Assembly (NCBI GenBank): GCA_945643635.1
Contig: CALZFC010000043.1
Coordinates: 2,500,501-2,564,500, forward strand
Direction of reading: 5' to 3'
Origin: Allodiplogaster sudhausi
Lineage: Eukaryota > Nematoda > Chromadorea > Rhabditida > Diplogasteridae
DNA length: 64,000 nt
Positions 38,401-46,068 of the stretch are shown here, in pieces. The position numbers and the translations under genes were made by a program. The first letter of the stretch is position 1; each line of letters starts with the position of its first letter. The notes below the pieces were generated by a model, which made no database searches, had not been told where the DNA came from, and saw only the letters and a list, made by a program, of their open reading frames with translations.

Positions 38401-38913
38401 GTGTAGCGAGTGGGGGGGGGGTACACGACAAGAATGACGACGAGGAGAATGGAAGGGAGAGTAAGGAGAAAGACTCCTGTTGTTGTGTTGTTACGTTTAT
38501 CTGATGATAAACACTTTTTATTCACATTTGTTTTCTTCATCAAAATCAAGACGTTTATTTTTAAAAAAACATTAAAAAAATGGAATGGATTGGGGTCTCG
38601 CGGGGTCCTTCCTAATAGAGGGGGAAGGCCTCCTTGTCGTCTTCTTTCGGAGTCGTTCGGAAAGGAGGGGGGGGGGAGGCTCGTCTTCCGTTGCTGCCTC
38701 CGCCTCTTCCACTCGAAGAATCCTGCAAGTAAAATTAATGTGATGTATTGATATTCAGCGATAAATTTTTATTAATCTTGCTTGGTATCATGTTCACCAC
38801 ACCGAGGTGGTATTAAGCCACTGCTCTAAGATATTAACAGGTTTTAGCTATTCTGATAAACGTTTTTTCTTCCTTTACAGATCACCCTTAACAATCAACA
38901 AGGAAAGAAGTAA
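29408..38913 (+). CDS. small RGG-box protein, five exons, interrupted by the LTR retrotransposon
   Basis: Proposed exons 29408-29482, 29554-29666, 29715-29861, 29915-29960 and 38881-38913 keep phase and give 137 residues. Visible parts: a helix AGALKMVFAANHSIIKDALGE, an RGG-rich stretch (PHPYRGGRGGYTGLRGGRRGG), an acidic stretch (EFVEEEEKPAEKG), SAEQFEQLMARM, and the end ITLNNQQGKK. RGG boxes usually bind RNA; the specific family is not recognised. The retrotransposon (30003-38430) sits in the last intron, antisense. An alternative is that exon four reads on through GTAAGAAAG to KKKEDEGE; then the target site would be at the stop codon and the insertion would replace it. The first exon can also be read in another frame (MDSEGFSGYGGFHPPPPPP), so the N-terminus is unsure. 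Confidence 0.5.
29999..30002. repeat. target-site duplication AGAA, left copy
   Basis: AGAA precedes the TG of the left LTR and recurs at 38431-38434 directly after the CA of the right LTR. A 4-bp duplication is normal for Ty3/gypsy integration. Confidence 0.88.
30003..30614 (-). repeat. LTR, 3' copy in element sense
   Basis: 612 bp. By eye it is the same as the right LTR except for a longer G run (12 against 10). In element sense it begins TGTCGTGTACC and ends AAGCCATTACA. It is preceded in element sense by a GGGGGCCCCGGGGA stretch that can serve as polypurine tract. Confidence 0.95.
30835..31227 (-). CDS. third ORF of the retrotransposon: basic Ser/Arg-rich protein with a CCHC zinc knuckle
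   Basis: Open for 130 codons, overlapping the end of the Gag-Pol frame by 145 bp in the -1 frame relative to it. It is basic and Ser/Arg/His-rich, like nucleocapsid linkers, and ends with CYRCGRLGHKATAC, a canonical CX2CX4HX4C knuckle, 11 residues before the stop. Nucleocapsid knuckles normally end Gag; none is visible in the Gag region of the long frame, so this appears to be the element's nucleocapsid moved to the 3' end. Expression by -1 frameshift, splicing or internal start is unknown. Confidence 0.75.
   Translation of the reverse strand: MWYATVSSALPGLEKPPARDEEAQYRHHTRPPTTQPSPKRHRQPLTEISPNKKKRDDKGASNSRSYSRADQRDDTSSASHSQTRHSAPSSSHTETRRSHTTAHELPPLKCYRCGRLGHKATACLTHIPRK
31083..36782 (-). 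CDS. Gag-Pol polyprotein (Gag fold, protease, RT, RNase H, integrase, long C-terminal extension)
   Basis: 1,899 codons. In order: retrotransposon-gag fold (FRAFIEKFKVKYGRLL ... QSVADFCLELESV, about 110-230), a Gln/Asn/Pro-rich basic linker without a CCHC knuckle, aspartic protease (ATIDSGSEVTIV), reverse transcriptase (LVRKKDGSLRLCVDYRRLN, LPFGLATSP, catalytic YLDDIM), RNase H (YTDASKQAIGAVLAQ, TDHQPL), integrase zinc finger (HX-H...CPKC), DDE core (GIDVLEIG, LSDQGLEF, ENGACERLNR) and a GPYRVVSV tail module. About 350 residues follow integrase and match no module I know; they contain alternating hydrophobic strands and helices (VKRLIVFLPPSTLED, FLVVSASPP). The frame overlaps the upstream ORF by 229 bp in the -1 frame, so the first codons may not be translated from their own ATG. 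Confidence 0.95.
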   Translation of the reverse strand: MATRKRAEWRRRRVEKGRARVQREKLKPIPFFLAAGGKEAIYHASLRRQLGILPTASRYGIDFTIHEGGPRERERVMMREMLAGLAMDSLPPFTGRGDFRAFIEKFKVKYGRLLTIDQCANQLVVLLEGEARKAYDVLPDDVKRAGFYEVVHALEKRFHGDPSLSAFEADQKLRQLKKRAGQSVADFCLELESVSKKAFPDATEEVLAMLRRSGLLSGIDSSQYRRAMMTKMDEDASADYEALKREALRLENLEKREAALNSSDRANAQESQRMPRTAANQHAFPSHSRPPFSQNNSRAPFKKNNHPHHNQQPAQYPNSQQASFGQQQGGSFPSQDVRRSAPTGPPQQQGQSRQQGGGPPQRAARKVAAAKKRKNGKKRAKDGSPASSMEDLAERTETELEERPLFRGQSWRACVTLNGVDTVATIDSGSEVTIVTEKALQRVEKLSGQLVKRWKPQAVIRDASSNTMNLNEAATLSLKMPFTEAMEIGVYVTANEQADELLLGQNARVAWETWWKVTGDHSSEPARVNKRVVVAPYSVARLSLHPPHDSSVSIFLSSVDGVESTLVSPECEVAVKNESDSPRLFQPEDEVGVWESTAWKPVEAAEGETAVPEHREAIVLARVEENGRIESVPCRSLISDYADVFALNEAELGRTDLVEHEIDVGNHPPIRQKQRPVPIGLRQKVTEQLQNMEDNGIIRPSSSPWASPLVLVRKKDGSLRLCVDYRRLNLICVKDAHPLPSSEIALQNLKGKSLFTTLDMQSGYWQVRLSEDAAQKSAFTALDRLYEFKVLPFGLATSPAVFQRLMHEVLKDVLGDKCMVYLDDIMIATTTEAEHAEVLSRVLAAFRRHGLRLNAKKCRIAQRVVPFLGHIIDSGGIHVNQEKVRAIAEYPAPQNVKELRTFLGMAGYYRKFIRNYSKRAHPLSQLTSTKVKWKWESSEQAAFEDIKQALMTTPVLAQPDVERAMTGERPFYLYTDASKQAIGAVLAQEDDDGALHPIFFASRPCSSAERNYHITDAEALAVMFGLKRFKQFCSGTKVVIRTDHQPLCALFKEVKISPRVMRWSVELQEFDVHIQYVKGSANVVADALSRGAVSAKAHDDDDTPEIIRVVNRVVIEHDESKWQAALQNDEYGRQLLEAVRAAEEKRVRKGGALWREQNGILMAQTNKGGWRRYVPESLRAQIIREQHDGKLAGHFAVEKMLSRMSSLFWIGIRRDVKEYIQKCPKCAAFNPSTILTPPLKPILATEPFQLVGIDVLEIGNSSRGNRYVLTIVDHFTKFGAAYAMKDKSARTVARKFVRHWVAENGRLPEAVLSDQGLEFTSKLTEELFALLEVEHPTTKGYCSRENGACERLNRTLLEMLRKKCESPQEWDEVLPFAVYAYNASIHSSIGESPFFAVHGRDTRPLGPRLAATRNAPYADVTDYKHNLVAGLKIAHERIRETAQQAASQMKEHYDKAHKVDSRSFPVPGDLVYMRVPSARAGADIPKLENEWTGPYRVVSVSSNSAVIRAIWGKSERVVQFDLLRVLPKEMPETTQMTTRRNRKEWRDRVVRRISSATYRSADPDAGCTQCTKEELIIYGDAVPGCPRKIKQQQVISLRKVAILHFVMSVEKEESVIVSRWDRGEVEPTAENWDLALRQTCLHQQRLWEAANPEESSFPPALRSSLRKWQRKLRGEAGEEHKETIFPTIATWQVLYYAPISLFDITDVVTAHRIRIDSWAALLDALEAMEMVKEVKRLIVFLPPSTLEDMNTNAKQLASNLERLAQKLEHPEFLVVSASPPEYTTTAAEMDFIDNYLTELHTKLHTSVIITSLARVNGISPTFMAAGFCKEGEPLPVASVNTFVDMMERTVPKCGTQPYRQLCQGLKSRLPVTKKRSIDTTLDRRPLNLHRRDTASHLLR
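36554..37519 (-). CDS. first ORF of the retrotransposon: acidic coiled-coil N-terminal Gag part
   Basis: 321 codons; the likely start is MSDLYDEDD a few codons in. There is an acidic N-terminus, then a predicted coiled coil (AWKEKYTADMEAAQKEIANKE), then a Pro/Gln-rich, Arg-rich region ending in RERERE from a GA repeat. It has no gag capsid fold or zinc knuckle of its own; those lie in the -1 frame downstream (capsid) and at the far 3' end (knuckle). Joining to the main frame would need a -1 shift within 36782-36554 or splicing. No classical slippery heptamer was confirmed. Confidence 0.75.
   Translation of the reverse strand: MHCSEMSDLYDEDDTLRELNDKGDEELDERGLLEDGVDKTAQPGEGGDGDVANFEEVRASEDIAQHTVHGTSTPSELASMRINLRKPNITKAKIYTAWKEKYTADMEAAQKEIANKEGEMARMQAELEELRQLKESRLHNASFDCSQAPTATGSALEMVNGRASRDEQNRPPAQVNNQPSAFAPRRGNNPSSALQRVQSLQSAERIAPPPPPPGHPPANRKLPSPFNQPTQQYPPDAISSAIAAAGWQRERERSGGEEEWRRAEHEYRERSSSQFPSSLQQEERRRSTTHPYVDNSASSPLPAGTELILQFMREDRERERE
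37803..37820 (-). promoter_or_regulatory. retrotransposon primer-binding site
   Basis: In element sense TGGGGGCCGACCGTTACT directly follows the 5' LTR end (TTACA). A TGG start pairs with the CCA end of a tRNA primer. Which tRNA is not determined; it is not the tRNA-Gln found in this window. Confidence 0.7.
37821..38430 (-). repeat. LTR, 5' (promoter) copy in element sense
   Basis: 610 bp with TG...CA ends. On the minus strand it contains TATATAAG (38274-38267) within a GC-rich setting, a good TATA box for element transcription, about 155 bp from the LTR's 5' end. The other LTR has the same sequence. Confidence 0.95.
38267..38274 (-). promoter_or_regulatory. TATA box of the retrotransposon 5' LTR
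   Basis: TATATAAG in element sense, flanked by GGGCAG and CCCCGG. An identical copy lies in the other LTR. Position inside the LTR fits a U3/R border. Confidence 0.6.
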
Positions 38914-40222
38914 GTATGAGAACGAATCTCCGAGACATGAATGAGCTCCAAAACATGAATGTCATTCTGAAAGCGCAAGTCACTGCCCACGAGAGTCTGT
39001 TGGAAGAAGGTAAAACCAATGATGAACACAAGCTCAAAAAGATCGAGCAGCAACACACTGATCAGATCCCTAACCTCGAACGCAACCATACTACTCGCTT
39101 GACTCAGATGACAGAGGAACATAAGCACAGTATAGATGAAATGGAGCGAAAGTATGCAGATGATAAGAGGGCCTGGTTGCAAAGAGTCGAAGAGGAAAAG
39201 CAAATTGAAATGCAGGAGAGAAAGGAGGGAGAACGGCTACAAAAAGAAGTCAAAACCATTGCCATTGAAAAAGAGCGTCTGAAAGAATACCATCATAATG
39301 AAATCGTTGCTCTTAACAGACATTTTGATGAACGCATTGTCAAGGAAAGGGCCGAATTGAAGAAAAAACTGGAGGAAGCAGAGAAAGAATGCCAGAGAGC
39401 TCTGGAAGCTCTGGACTTGGCAAATCAACATCAGAAACGGAATGCTGTCCAGATGGAGAATGCACAAAACATCATCTCTGCGAAGGACAAGCGAATTTCA
39501 TATCTCCAGGAACGAGTTGCACAGAAAACACGCGAGAATCAGTTACTGACGTGGTCCCTAAGGAATTCAAAGAGGAAGAGGAAGACATGCCGACCCATCA
39601 CGCGACTTCGAAAGACGGCGACATATAACACCATGAACGCTATTGCACAGAAAGTAAAAGGGATGATTGGAGTTGTTCCCGAGGAAAGGAAGAGAGAAAT
39701 CCATAGAAATGTCTGTCTCGCAGTCTGCCGGTCGCTCGGAGTTCCACTTCTCACACCAAAGAAACTGACACCAGCCCAAGACAGCCTCATTACTTCCCAA
39801 TTTCTGCAACACACAACACACAGCAAACATAAACACATTTATATTTTAACCAAATATAAAGGGGGGGGGGAACAAGGGGGAAGAAGGTGGGGTCCAACCT
39901 TCGCGGGAACAGGCCACGAGTCGAGCACACACCAGTCATCCAGAGAGCACTGCTGCAATAAAGAAATGTTATTCCTTTCAACGATGCCCTATTTTCAACA
40001 AAATCGGTAATGTTAAGTAAAACAAAAGTAAAAAGATATTACAACAAATGAAACAGCTGCCAACCCAGTTGAATAGTATGTGTAGAACTAAAAAGTGCTA
40101 TATAATACAAGCAAAAAGCTTCAACGAAACTATACCTTTGGACGACTCTGCCGCCGCGAAGAAGCGCTTCCTCGCATCTCGTCGCATCTGCTTCTCTCAG
40201 AGCAGAAACTATCGCTCGATAA
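38612..40222 (-). CDS. unrecognised gene, last exons only
   Basis: Exon 40222-40136 (acceptor TTTTCAG, donor GTATAG) reads YRAIVSALREADATRCEEAL and onward to RGGRVVQR. It joins in phase to exon 38722-38612 (acceptor TTTACTTGCAG) reading ILRVEEAEAATEDEPPPPP and ending KEAFPLY stop. An AATAAA-type signal lies on this strand about 55 bp past the stop (38559-38554). The same two exons are also open in a second frame (Ser/Arg-rich), so the reading is not certain. The 5' part is unclear; TIR copy 3 begins 168 bp upstream. The intron contains the coiled-coil frame of the opposite strand. Confidence 0.4.
38916..40010 (+). CDS. coiled-coil protein, 364 codons, no intron seen
   Basis: Long uninterrupted frame of normal composition, unlike the repeat-driven frames elsewhere. 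Residues 1 to about 215 form an almost continuous coiled coil rich in Glu, Lys and Arg (EMERKYADDKRAWLQRVEEE, ELKKKLEEAEKECQRALEAL). A basic patch (RNSKRKRKTCRPITRLRK) follows, then a compact tail (VCRSLGVPLLTPKKLTPAQDS). The last 50 codons are G-rich and may be spliced out or wrong. A good acceptor (CTTCCTTTACAG, ending 38880) lies 35 bp before the ATG and could be a trans-splice site. The ATG is 2 bp after the proposed stop of the RGG gene. Family not recognised. Confidence 0.6.
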   Translation: MRTNLRDMNELQNMNVILKAQVTAHESLLEEGKTNDEHKLKKIEQQHTDQIPNLERNHTTRLTQMTEEHKHSIDEMERKYADDKRAWLQRVEEEKQIEMQERKEGERLQKEVKTIAIEKERLKEYHHNEIVALNRHFDERIVKERAELKKKLEEAEKECQRALEALDLANQHQKRNAVQMENAQNIISAKDKRISYLQERVAQKTRENQLLTWSLRNSKRKRKTCRPITRLRKTATYNTMNAIAQKVKGMIGVVPEERKREIHRNVCLAVCRSLGVPLLTPKKLTPAQDSLITSQFLQHTTHSKHKHIYILTKYKGGGEQGGRRWGPTFAGTGHESSTHQSSREHCCNKEMLFLSTMPYFQQNR

Positions 40223-40389
40223 CTGAAAATAGGCTTCACCCTCGTATTAAAATTAATTCGCTGACCAGATATTCGTAAAATTCCTTCATAAAATTTGCTC
40301 GCAATAGAGCTCCTCAAAAAGCAGAACCAAAACGTTACCTGAAAACACAAAATTCTTCAGTGGATGACAAGAATAATCTGAAACAACAA

Positions 40390-41864
40390 CACAGGAATTT
40401 TTAAGGGGGCCCACGCATGGGGAATAAGGGGCCACGACGTGCGATTTTTAGCGGCCAAGAGAGAACCCATTTTGGCCCCTAATCCACCCGGCGTGGGCCC
40501 CTCATTCTGCTTGTCGGGGCCCCTGATCAAGCGCGTAAGCTCCCGAAAGACAACGTCGTGGCCCCTTATACAACGAACAGGGGCCCCTTATTCTCCGTTG
40601 TCGGGCCCCCTATCCAGCTCATCCGGGCCCCTTATCCCACCGTTCGCTGCCCATTATTCATTGCCTTTCTCCGGCCTGCTTTCATCACTTGACAAGTACA
40701 TTTATTCTTCTAGTTACCAGAATAATATGACAATCAAAACGGGTATCCTAGCATGCGGAAAATGAAAGGGCAAGGGGGCGTTATCATCCCGGGTGGCAAG
40801 GAAAAATCGCAAGTCTTGTCCAACACAGTACTTCTTGAGGAAGGATGGCCTCCCTGCCTGTCCCATCCAGACTGCGCAGATACCAGTCGGTCATCACCGC
40901 ACGCTGCACGGGATGTTAGAACACGGCGCGCAGGTGTGGTCCCCTTTTCAAAATGCGAAACGTCGGATGGAAGGCGCACTATAAAAATCAACCGTCTTGC
41001 GTCTGACCGCTTTTCATGCGTGTTCATGCGTGTTTTTTCTTGCGTGTTTTGACACTTCTAACACATCTCGCAATGGCAAGTTGCCAGTTTGAGCGCGACT
41101 TAAATCCAACTCTCTACGTCTCTGCCACTTGGTCAGAGTGCAGACAGTGGGAGTAAGCTGTCAACCGGTGCCATCTTTGCATAGCGAGTGCGTCCGGAAA
41201 AATGCATGGGCTGAACACCCGTGCGCTGGAAGAGTAGCTTTGAAGTGAAAAAAAATCATTACTGGAGCAGTTGACCTTGTGCGAACGAAGTGTCCACGCC
41301 GTAGTCTTCTTCCAAAAAATCCGTCGCTGTCCCCATCTTCAGTGTCTCTCTCGCCGCGGAACAGGTCGCGCTCGATCTCGTAAGGTGCAGCACCGTCTTC
41401 AAAAAATTATCGAAGCGAGCCTAATATAAACAAAACAGCGCTGACCTGTAAAAGTTACGCGACTTATTGCAGTTGGGCCGCCTCGATCCCATCCTGTAGT
41501 CGCATTTTCGTTTGCAAGCCATCGCAAACCATGAAAAACAAACTAATTAAGTCAGGAGTTAAAATACATAACGAACAGCACATACAAAAAGTCCATGGCG
41601 ACTAATATTTTAGTGCAGCGTCCTTCTTGTTTTTAAAAACATCGGAAAGACACTCAACCGTACTTTCACACCAAATAAACCCCCTCGTGGCCCCATCTCA
41701 ACATCAAAAAACATTAGTGGCCACCACAAGCAGAATCCGGGGCCACGGCGAGGTTGCCCGGGTGAAAGGTGGCTGTGCGAGTACGGAATGAGGGGCCACG
41801 GCGTGGTCGCAGCCCCGTGTGGCCCCTTATTCAGCATACGTTGGCCCCCTTTAAAATTCCTGTG
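40390..41864. mobile_element. TIR element copy 3, 1.48 kb
   Basis: Complete element with both inverted ends (CACAGGAATTTTTAAGGGGG ... CCCCCTTTAAAATTCCTGTG) and GGCCCCTTAT arrays, in the same orientation as copy 2. It is longer than copy 1 because of about 300 bp of extra sequence near 40900-41220. The acidic frame is present with an in-frame 3-bp deletion. Flanking trinucleotides (CAA and AAT) do not match, so no target duplication is visible. Confidence 0.82.
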
Positions 41865-42023
41865 AATACAAAAGTTGATAAGCACCCCAAGAAGTGACGC
41901 AAGTCTCAATAAACGAGTACGTTATCGCCAGAATTGCGATTTCATAAACGTCGGCAGAAATGTCGACTACCCCAATTTATAGATACACTCGCACACCATA
42001 ACGAACTTGCCTACCCCCCGTGG

Positions 42024-42153
42024 AATCAGGGGCCACGGCGAGGTTGCTCGGGTGAAGGGTGGCTGAGCGAGTGCGGAATAAGGGGCCATGGCGTGGTCGC
42101 ACCCCGTGTGGCCCCTCATTCAGCATGCGTGGGCCCCCTTTAAAATTCCTGTG
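42024..42153. mobile_element. solo terminal fragment of the TIR element
   Basis: The last 130 bp are nearly the same as the right end of copy 3 (ATCAGGGGCCACGGCGAGG ... AAAATTCCTGTG). It lies 160 bp past copy 3 in the same orientation and ends 82 bp before the DUS4L start codon. Confidence 0.85.
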
Positions 42154-42235
42154 GTCTCACTCCAGGCACAGAAACTCTTGCTTGTTCTGTTGGTGCTTAA
42201 GTTGTCGGTTGTGAACGCTTTTGTTTTCGTTAAAG

Positions 42236-43281
42236 ATGTCGCAGCCTCGTCCTCAGTTCTACTGTGCTCCGATGGTTCGCTATTCCAAGTATGTCAGTTC
42301 TTTGGTCTTGTAGAAGTGAAATGGGAGTAAAGTGCAGCACTTCGTTCTGAAACCGACTCCTTATCAGACTGGCTTTCCGAAACCTCGTACGTCGACATGG
42401 AGTGGATGTCTGTTACACGCCGATGATCTATGCTAAGAACTTTTTAGAATCGGAATTCTGTCGTACCAGCGAATTTTCTACGAACGAAGGTGTTTATTTT
42501 GTTTTATTCTGCTTCTTTCTAGGATTGTGTAATGAATATTTTCATTTTCAGCGGATAATCCCGTGATTGTGCAGTTTGCATCCAACGATCCGATAATTCT
42601 CGCTAATGCAGCTGAAATGGTTTACAAGTGAGTTGGCTTGGCTGTGTTATGGGCGCTTCATCTTGGATGAATGGAATTGTTGCTTGAAGGTATGCGTCAG
42701 GAGTCGACCTGAACTGCGGCTGCCCGAAGCACGATGTCCGTTCTCGTGGCTTTGGAAGTATTCTTTTGAATCAGCCTGATCTTCTAGCTGATATGGTTCG
42801 CCAGACTCGAGCCAGGATTTCTGATCCTGAATTTACGGTTTGTCTAATGTCATTCTCAGCTCTGCCGTTCTAGCATTTGATACGACAAGAAAGATAAATA
42901 AGAGTTTGTTGAAGGTTTAATCGTGCTCGTTAAAGAAACACGATATTGCAGATATCGCTGAAGATTCGCATTAATTACCCTCTGGAGAAGTCGGTAGATC
43001 TCTGTCGGAAAGCCGAGGCAGCAGGAGTGAGTCTCTTATTCATTAAAGGCTCCCCTGCTCATCCATCTCCTTCATATCAAATGTATACTGTAGGTGTCTC
43101 ATCTTACTGTGCACGGCCGCACCCCCTCCCAGCGGTCGGAGCCCGTTGACTACTCTGCCATTCGAATTATTCGGGAATCTGTCTCCGTTCCCGTCATTGC
43201 CAATGGCGATATCCGTTCTCTTGATGACGCTATTCGGGTTGGATATTTGCAGCTTTCTTTCTTCTTCTGAACGTAAAGACT

Positions 43282-43318
<37 letters not shown>

Positions 43319-43901
43319 AATATCAATGTTGATTTATACTTGCCTGTCCCAGGTAGCAGAAGAGACAGGCGTTGCTGGTGTAATGGCAGCGAATGGCCTG
43401 ATCGCGAATCCATCCCTCTTCGAAGGGTCAGAGACAACCACTCGAGAGTGCGTTAGGGACTGGGTGAGTACTCGTTAAAATTCATTCGCAACTCACGTAC
43501 TCTTGTCTGCAAGACGCTCCTCTCATTCCTCATCTGCCATTTTTAACCTTTCTACTTTCCCCTCCAAGCTCATTTCCTTTAAAAAGACTCATTTTGCGTG
43601 TACTTTTGTCCATGTCACGCACGATTCTAATCAAGACATTCAAACGAGACTGATTCTTTCCACTCTCGTTGCTGGATTTCTGTCTGATGTCATCTAAAAA
43701 GGAGAAGTTTAGTTAAATAGAATTCCTGTTCTCTTTCAGCTTGACCTCTCTGCATCGCTCGGAGTTCCTTATCTTCTCTTCCACCAGCATCTCATTTACA
43801 TGCTTCGCCATTCACTCTCCCCTCAACAAAGGCGCGTCTTCAACGAATTGGCTAGCAGACCATCGATTGACGATTTCTTAAAGCCTTTGCTTGAGGAATA
43901 A
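42236..43901 (+). CDS. dus4l: tRNA-dihydrouridine synthase, DUS4L/Dus4 type
   Basis: Eight phase-consistent exons (42236-42288, 42368-42489, 42552-42627, 42690-42837, 42952-43026, 43094-43237, 43353-43463, 43740-43901) give 296 residues, the usual size. Family signatures: APMVRYSKLAFRNLVRRHG and CYTPMI at the FMN site, VIVQFASNDP, the catalytic cysteine in GVDLNCGCPK, ISLKIRI, VSHLTVHGRT with the phosphate/FMN histidine, VPVIANGDIRS and GVMAANGLIANPSLF. Dus4 reduces uridine in the tRNA D-loop using FMN and NADPH. The second motif CYTPMI and the short C-terminus without a zinc finger or dsRNA domain point to DUS4L rather than DUS1-3. Intron 6 holds a (TA)n tract. The TIR fragment occupies the proximal promoter. 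Confidence 0.95.
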
Positions 43902-44202
43902 TTACAAGTTGTTCCTTGTGGGCTTCTTTTTCTGTTATCAAGGAGTCTGACTTCGTTGTTATTCGTTTCAGTTTTTCTCTAGGATGTGTCAATTAAACCG
44001 GTTTATATTGTTGATTTCATAGCTTACGGGTCCAAACAATTTTGTGAGGGAACGCAGCTGCGTGCATTGCTATGACCCCGTTCCCCACTTCTTTCGTTCC
44101 CTCCCGAGCACCGATGGGTGCTCACGATCTTATTCCCATATTATCGTCTCTTTTCTGCTTTATTTCTTTCTTAATATTTTCCCATTGCCGTAGTCATTCT
44201 GA

Positions 44203-45443
44203 TTATATTGGCCGGTGTGATGTTACAGAAAAATAAGGGTGCGAGACAATAAACGAGTCATCGTCTGTCTTGGCCCACGCGACAGCACTGAGTGAGGAAT
44301 GCCCGGGTCTCCAGTGTGCTAGACGCTTAGCCATGAATAGGCAGAGGGCAGCACGCTGGAGGGAAGAGGACTGGGCGGAACCTCCCCCTCTCCGGTCGTA
44401 TCCATAGATGGACTTTCCCGTCACTACTTCTGACTTAATTTCCGTCTTTGGTTGTTAGGTTTATGACTGAGGGGAAGACGGAGAGAGTTGGTTGTGGGTG
44501 GAGGGAGCAGAAGCGGAGGGGGGAGGGCAGAGAGAACGAAGAACCGCGTGCTTCTTCTTGCGTCTCTCCTCATGAATGTAGAACCATCTTCACTCTTCAC
44601 TGCTTATCCTGTATCGACTTCTCTTTCTGCAGAGACTTTATCTGAAAAGAAAAAAAAAGAATGTTATGTAGTTGTACTTTATATGCCTCAAATAGTTTTG
44701 TTGTTCTAGTTTATGGATAGATTTTAGCATAAACCATGCAACCAGATATACACCCCCCCCCTCTCTCCCCTTTCTTGCAAAGGGTATTTGTATCCCATAG
44801 CAACTCAGTTTTTTTGTTGCTTTTTTTTTATCTCTGTGGTCACAAACGGAGGACTTGTGATGAGTAACGGATTAGAAGAGTACTTAGACACAACGGCTAC
44901 TGTATCATTAATTAGTATTCCGAAGTCTCTCATTACTCTGGCCACTTCAGAAATCAGCGGTAAGTGCTTGAGAGTGTTGACTTGCAGATGAAACGTCAGA
45001 ATGTCGGGGATACTGTAAGGGTTCCACTTGAGACCCCGGCAGGGGCGGGACAGGCTGACATTGCGGAGAGTGTCGTCGTCGGAGCCTCCGCTGCCAGCGA
45101 GGGGAATGCCCGCCGGTGCCTCCGGCGGCTTTATCTTCGGTACCGGCGGAGGCTTCTCCCTCAAATTATTGGTTCTCCTGAGACTGCCTTTCTCCTGGTT
45201 TTTGAACTCTCTTATTATTGTGAAGAACGGAAGAGAAAGAAGGGTGAGAAAGAGAGAAGGAATTCCCTTACTAACTTGGCCTTTTTGGTGCAGCTGACGA
45301 GGCTGATGAATGAGATGAGCATTAGCTGAGAAGAGACGGGAGGGTGAGAGAGTCAGAGAGGAACGCGAGAGTGAGAGGAGACGGAAGGGTGAGAGTGTCA
45401 GAGAAAAGGCGATAGTAAGAGAGTGAGGGAAAAGAGAGGACAC
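44203..45443 (-). CDS. possible coding exons of an unrecognised protein
   Basis: At about 45195-44995 the minus strand has a GC-rich open stretch after a CCAG acceptor: GEKGSLRRTNNLREKPPPVP, then KIKPPEAPAGIPLAGSGGSD and SRPCRGLKWNPYS. At 44424-44203 a second open stretch reads VVTGKSIYGYDRRGGGSAQS and on to RPI stop. Composition is protein-like rather than repeat-like, but the junctions and the start are not resolved, and the two parts may belong to different genes. Confidence 0.3.
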
Positions 45444-46017
45444 GAAAGATGGAGATAAAAATGGATCTTGTGCAGAAAGCTAAGCTAATCCAAAATCCAA
45501 ATGTTCATTTTTGATACTCGGGAAGAGAAAGAAGCAAGAAAGAGCCCACTCACCATGAGAAAGGCGCCACTGAGCATGGCGACTGAAGAATATCAAAGTG
45601 AACGCTCTTCTTCATTTCCACTCCATTCCATTCTATTCCAACCATTTCCATCTCTGCATATTCTATCACGCCAGAAAACATTCGCAGAGTACATTTCCAG
45701 ATCTCCCTATTCTTCCGACATTTCAACTTGCATATATTTGGTCGCTTTATTCTTTTTTTTTCTTCAGTTCTTGTCAAACGCCTGTATGTACATACATACA
45801 TACTCTTTACATACATAGATACATGTATGCTAGTCGTACTAGCAATAAATGTTCTATTGTTCGCTTGTTCTCATTTCCTGCGCGACACAAAGCATGGAAT
45901 CTCATTTAATCTCATGTTTTGGCATGCCGTTCCCTTCGCTTGTTCGCCCTTTTACATGCTCTTCACCTGTCACTATTCTTTTCTCTCTTGCCTTTTTGCT
46001 CCCAATTTCTCTCTCTT

Positions 46018-46068
<51 letters not shown>

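Larger units (their letters stand above)
30003..38430 (-). mobile_element. intact Ty3/gypsy-like LTR retrotransposon, 8.43 kb, minus orientation
   Basis: Two near-identical 610-612-bp LTRs with TG...CA ends flank a primer-binding site, a first reading frame (37519-36554), a large Gag-Pol frame (36782-31083) and a third frame with a zinc knuckle (31227-30835). Domain order protease, reverse transcriptase, RNase H, integrase defines the Metaviridae (Ty3/gypsy) order. No interruption is seen in the protein frames and the target duplication is perfect, so it looks recent and potentially active. No envelope-like gene with a membrane segment is present. No second copy occurs in the window. Confidence 0.95.
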
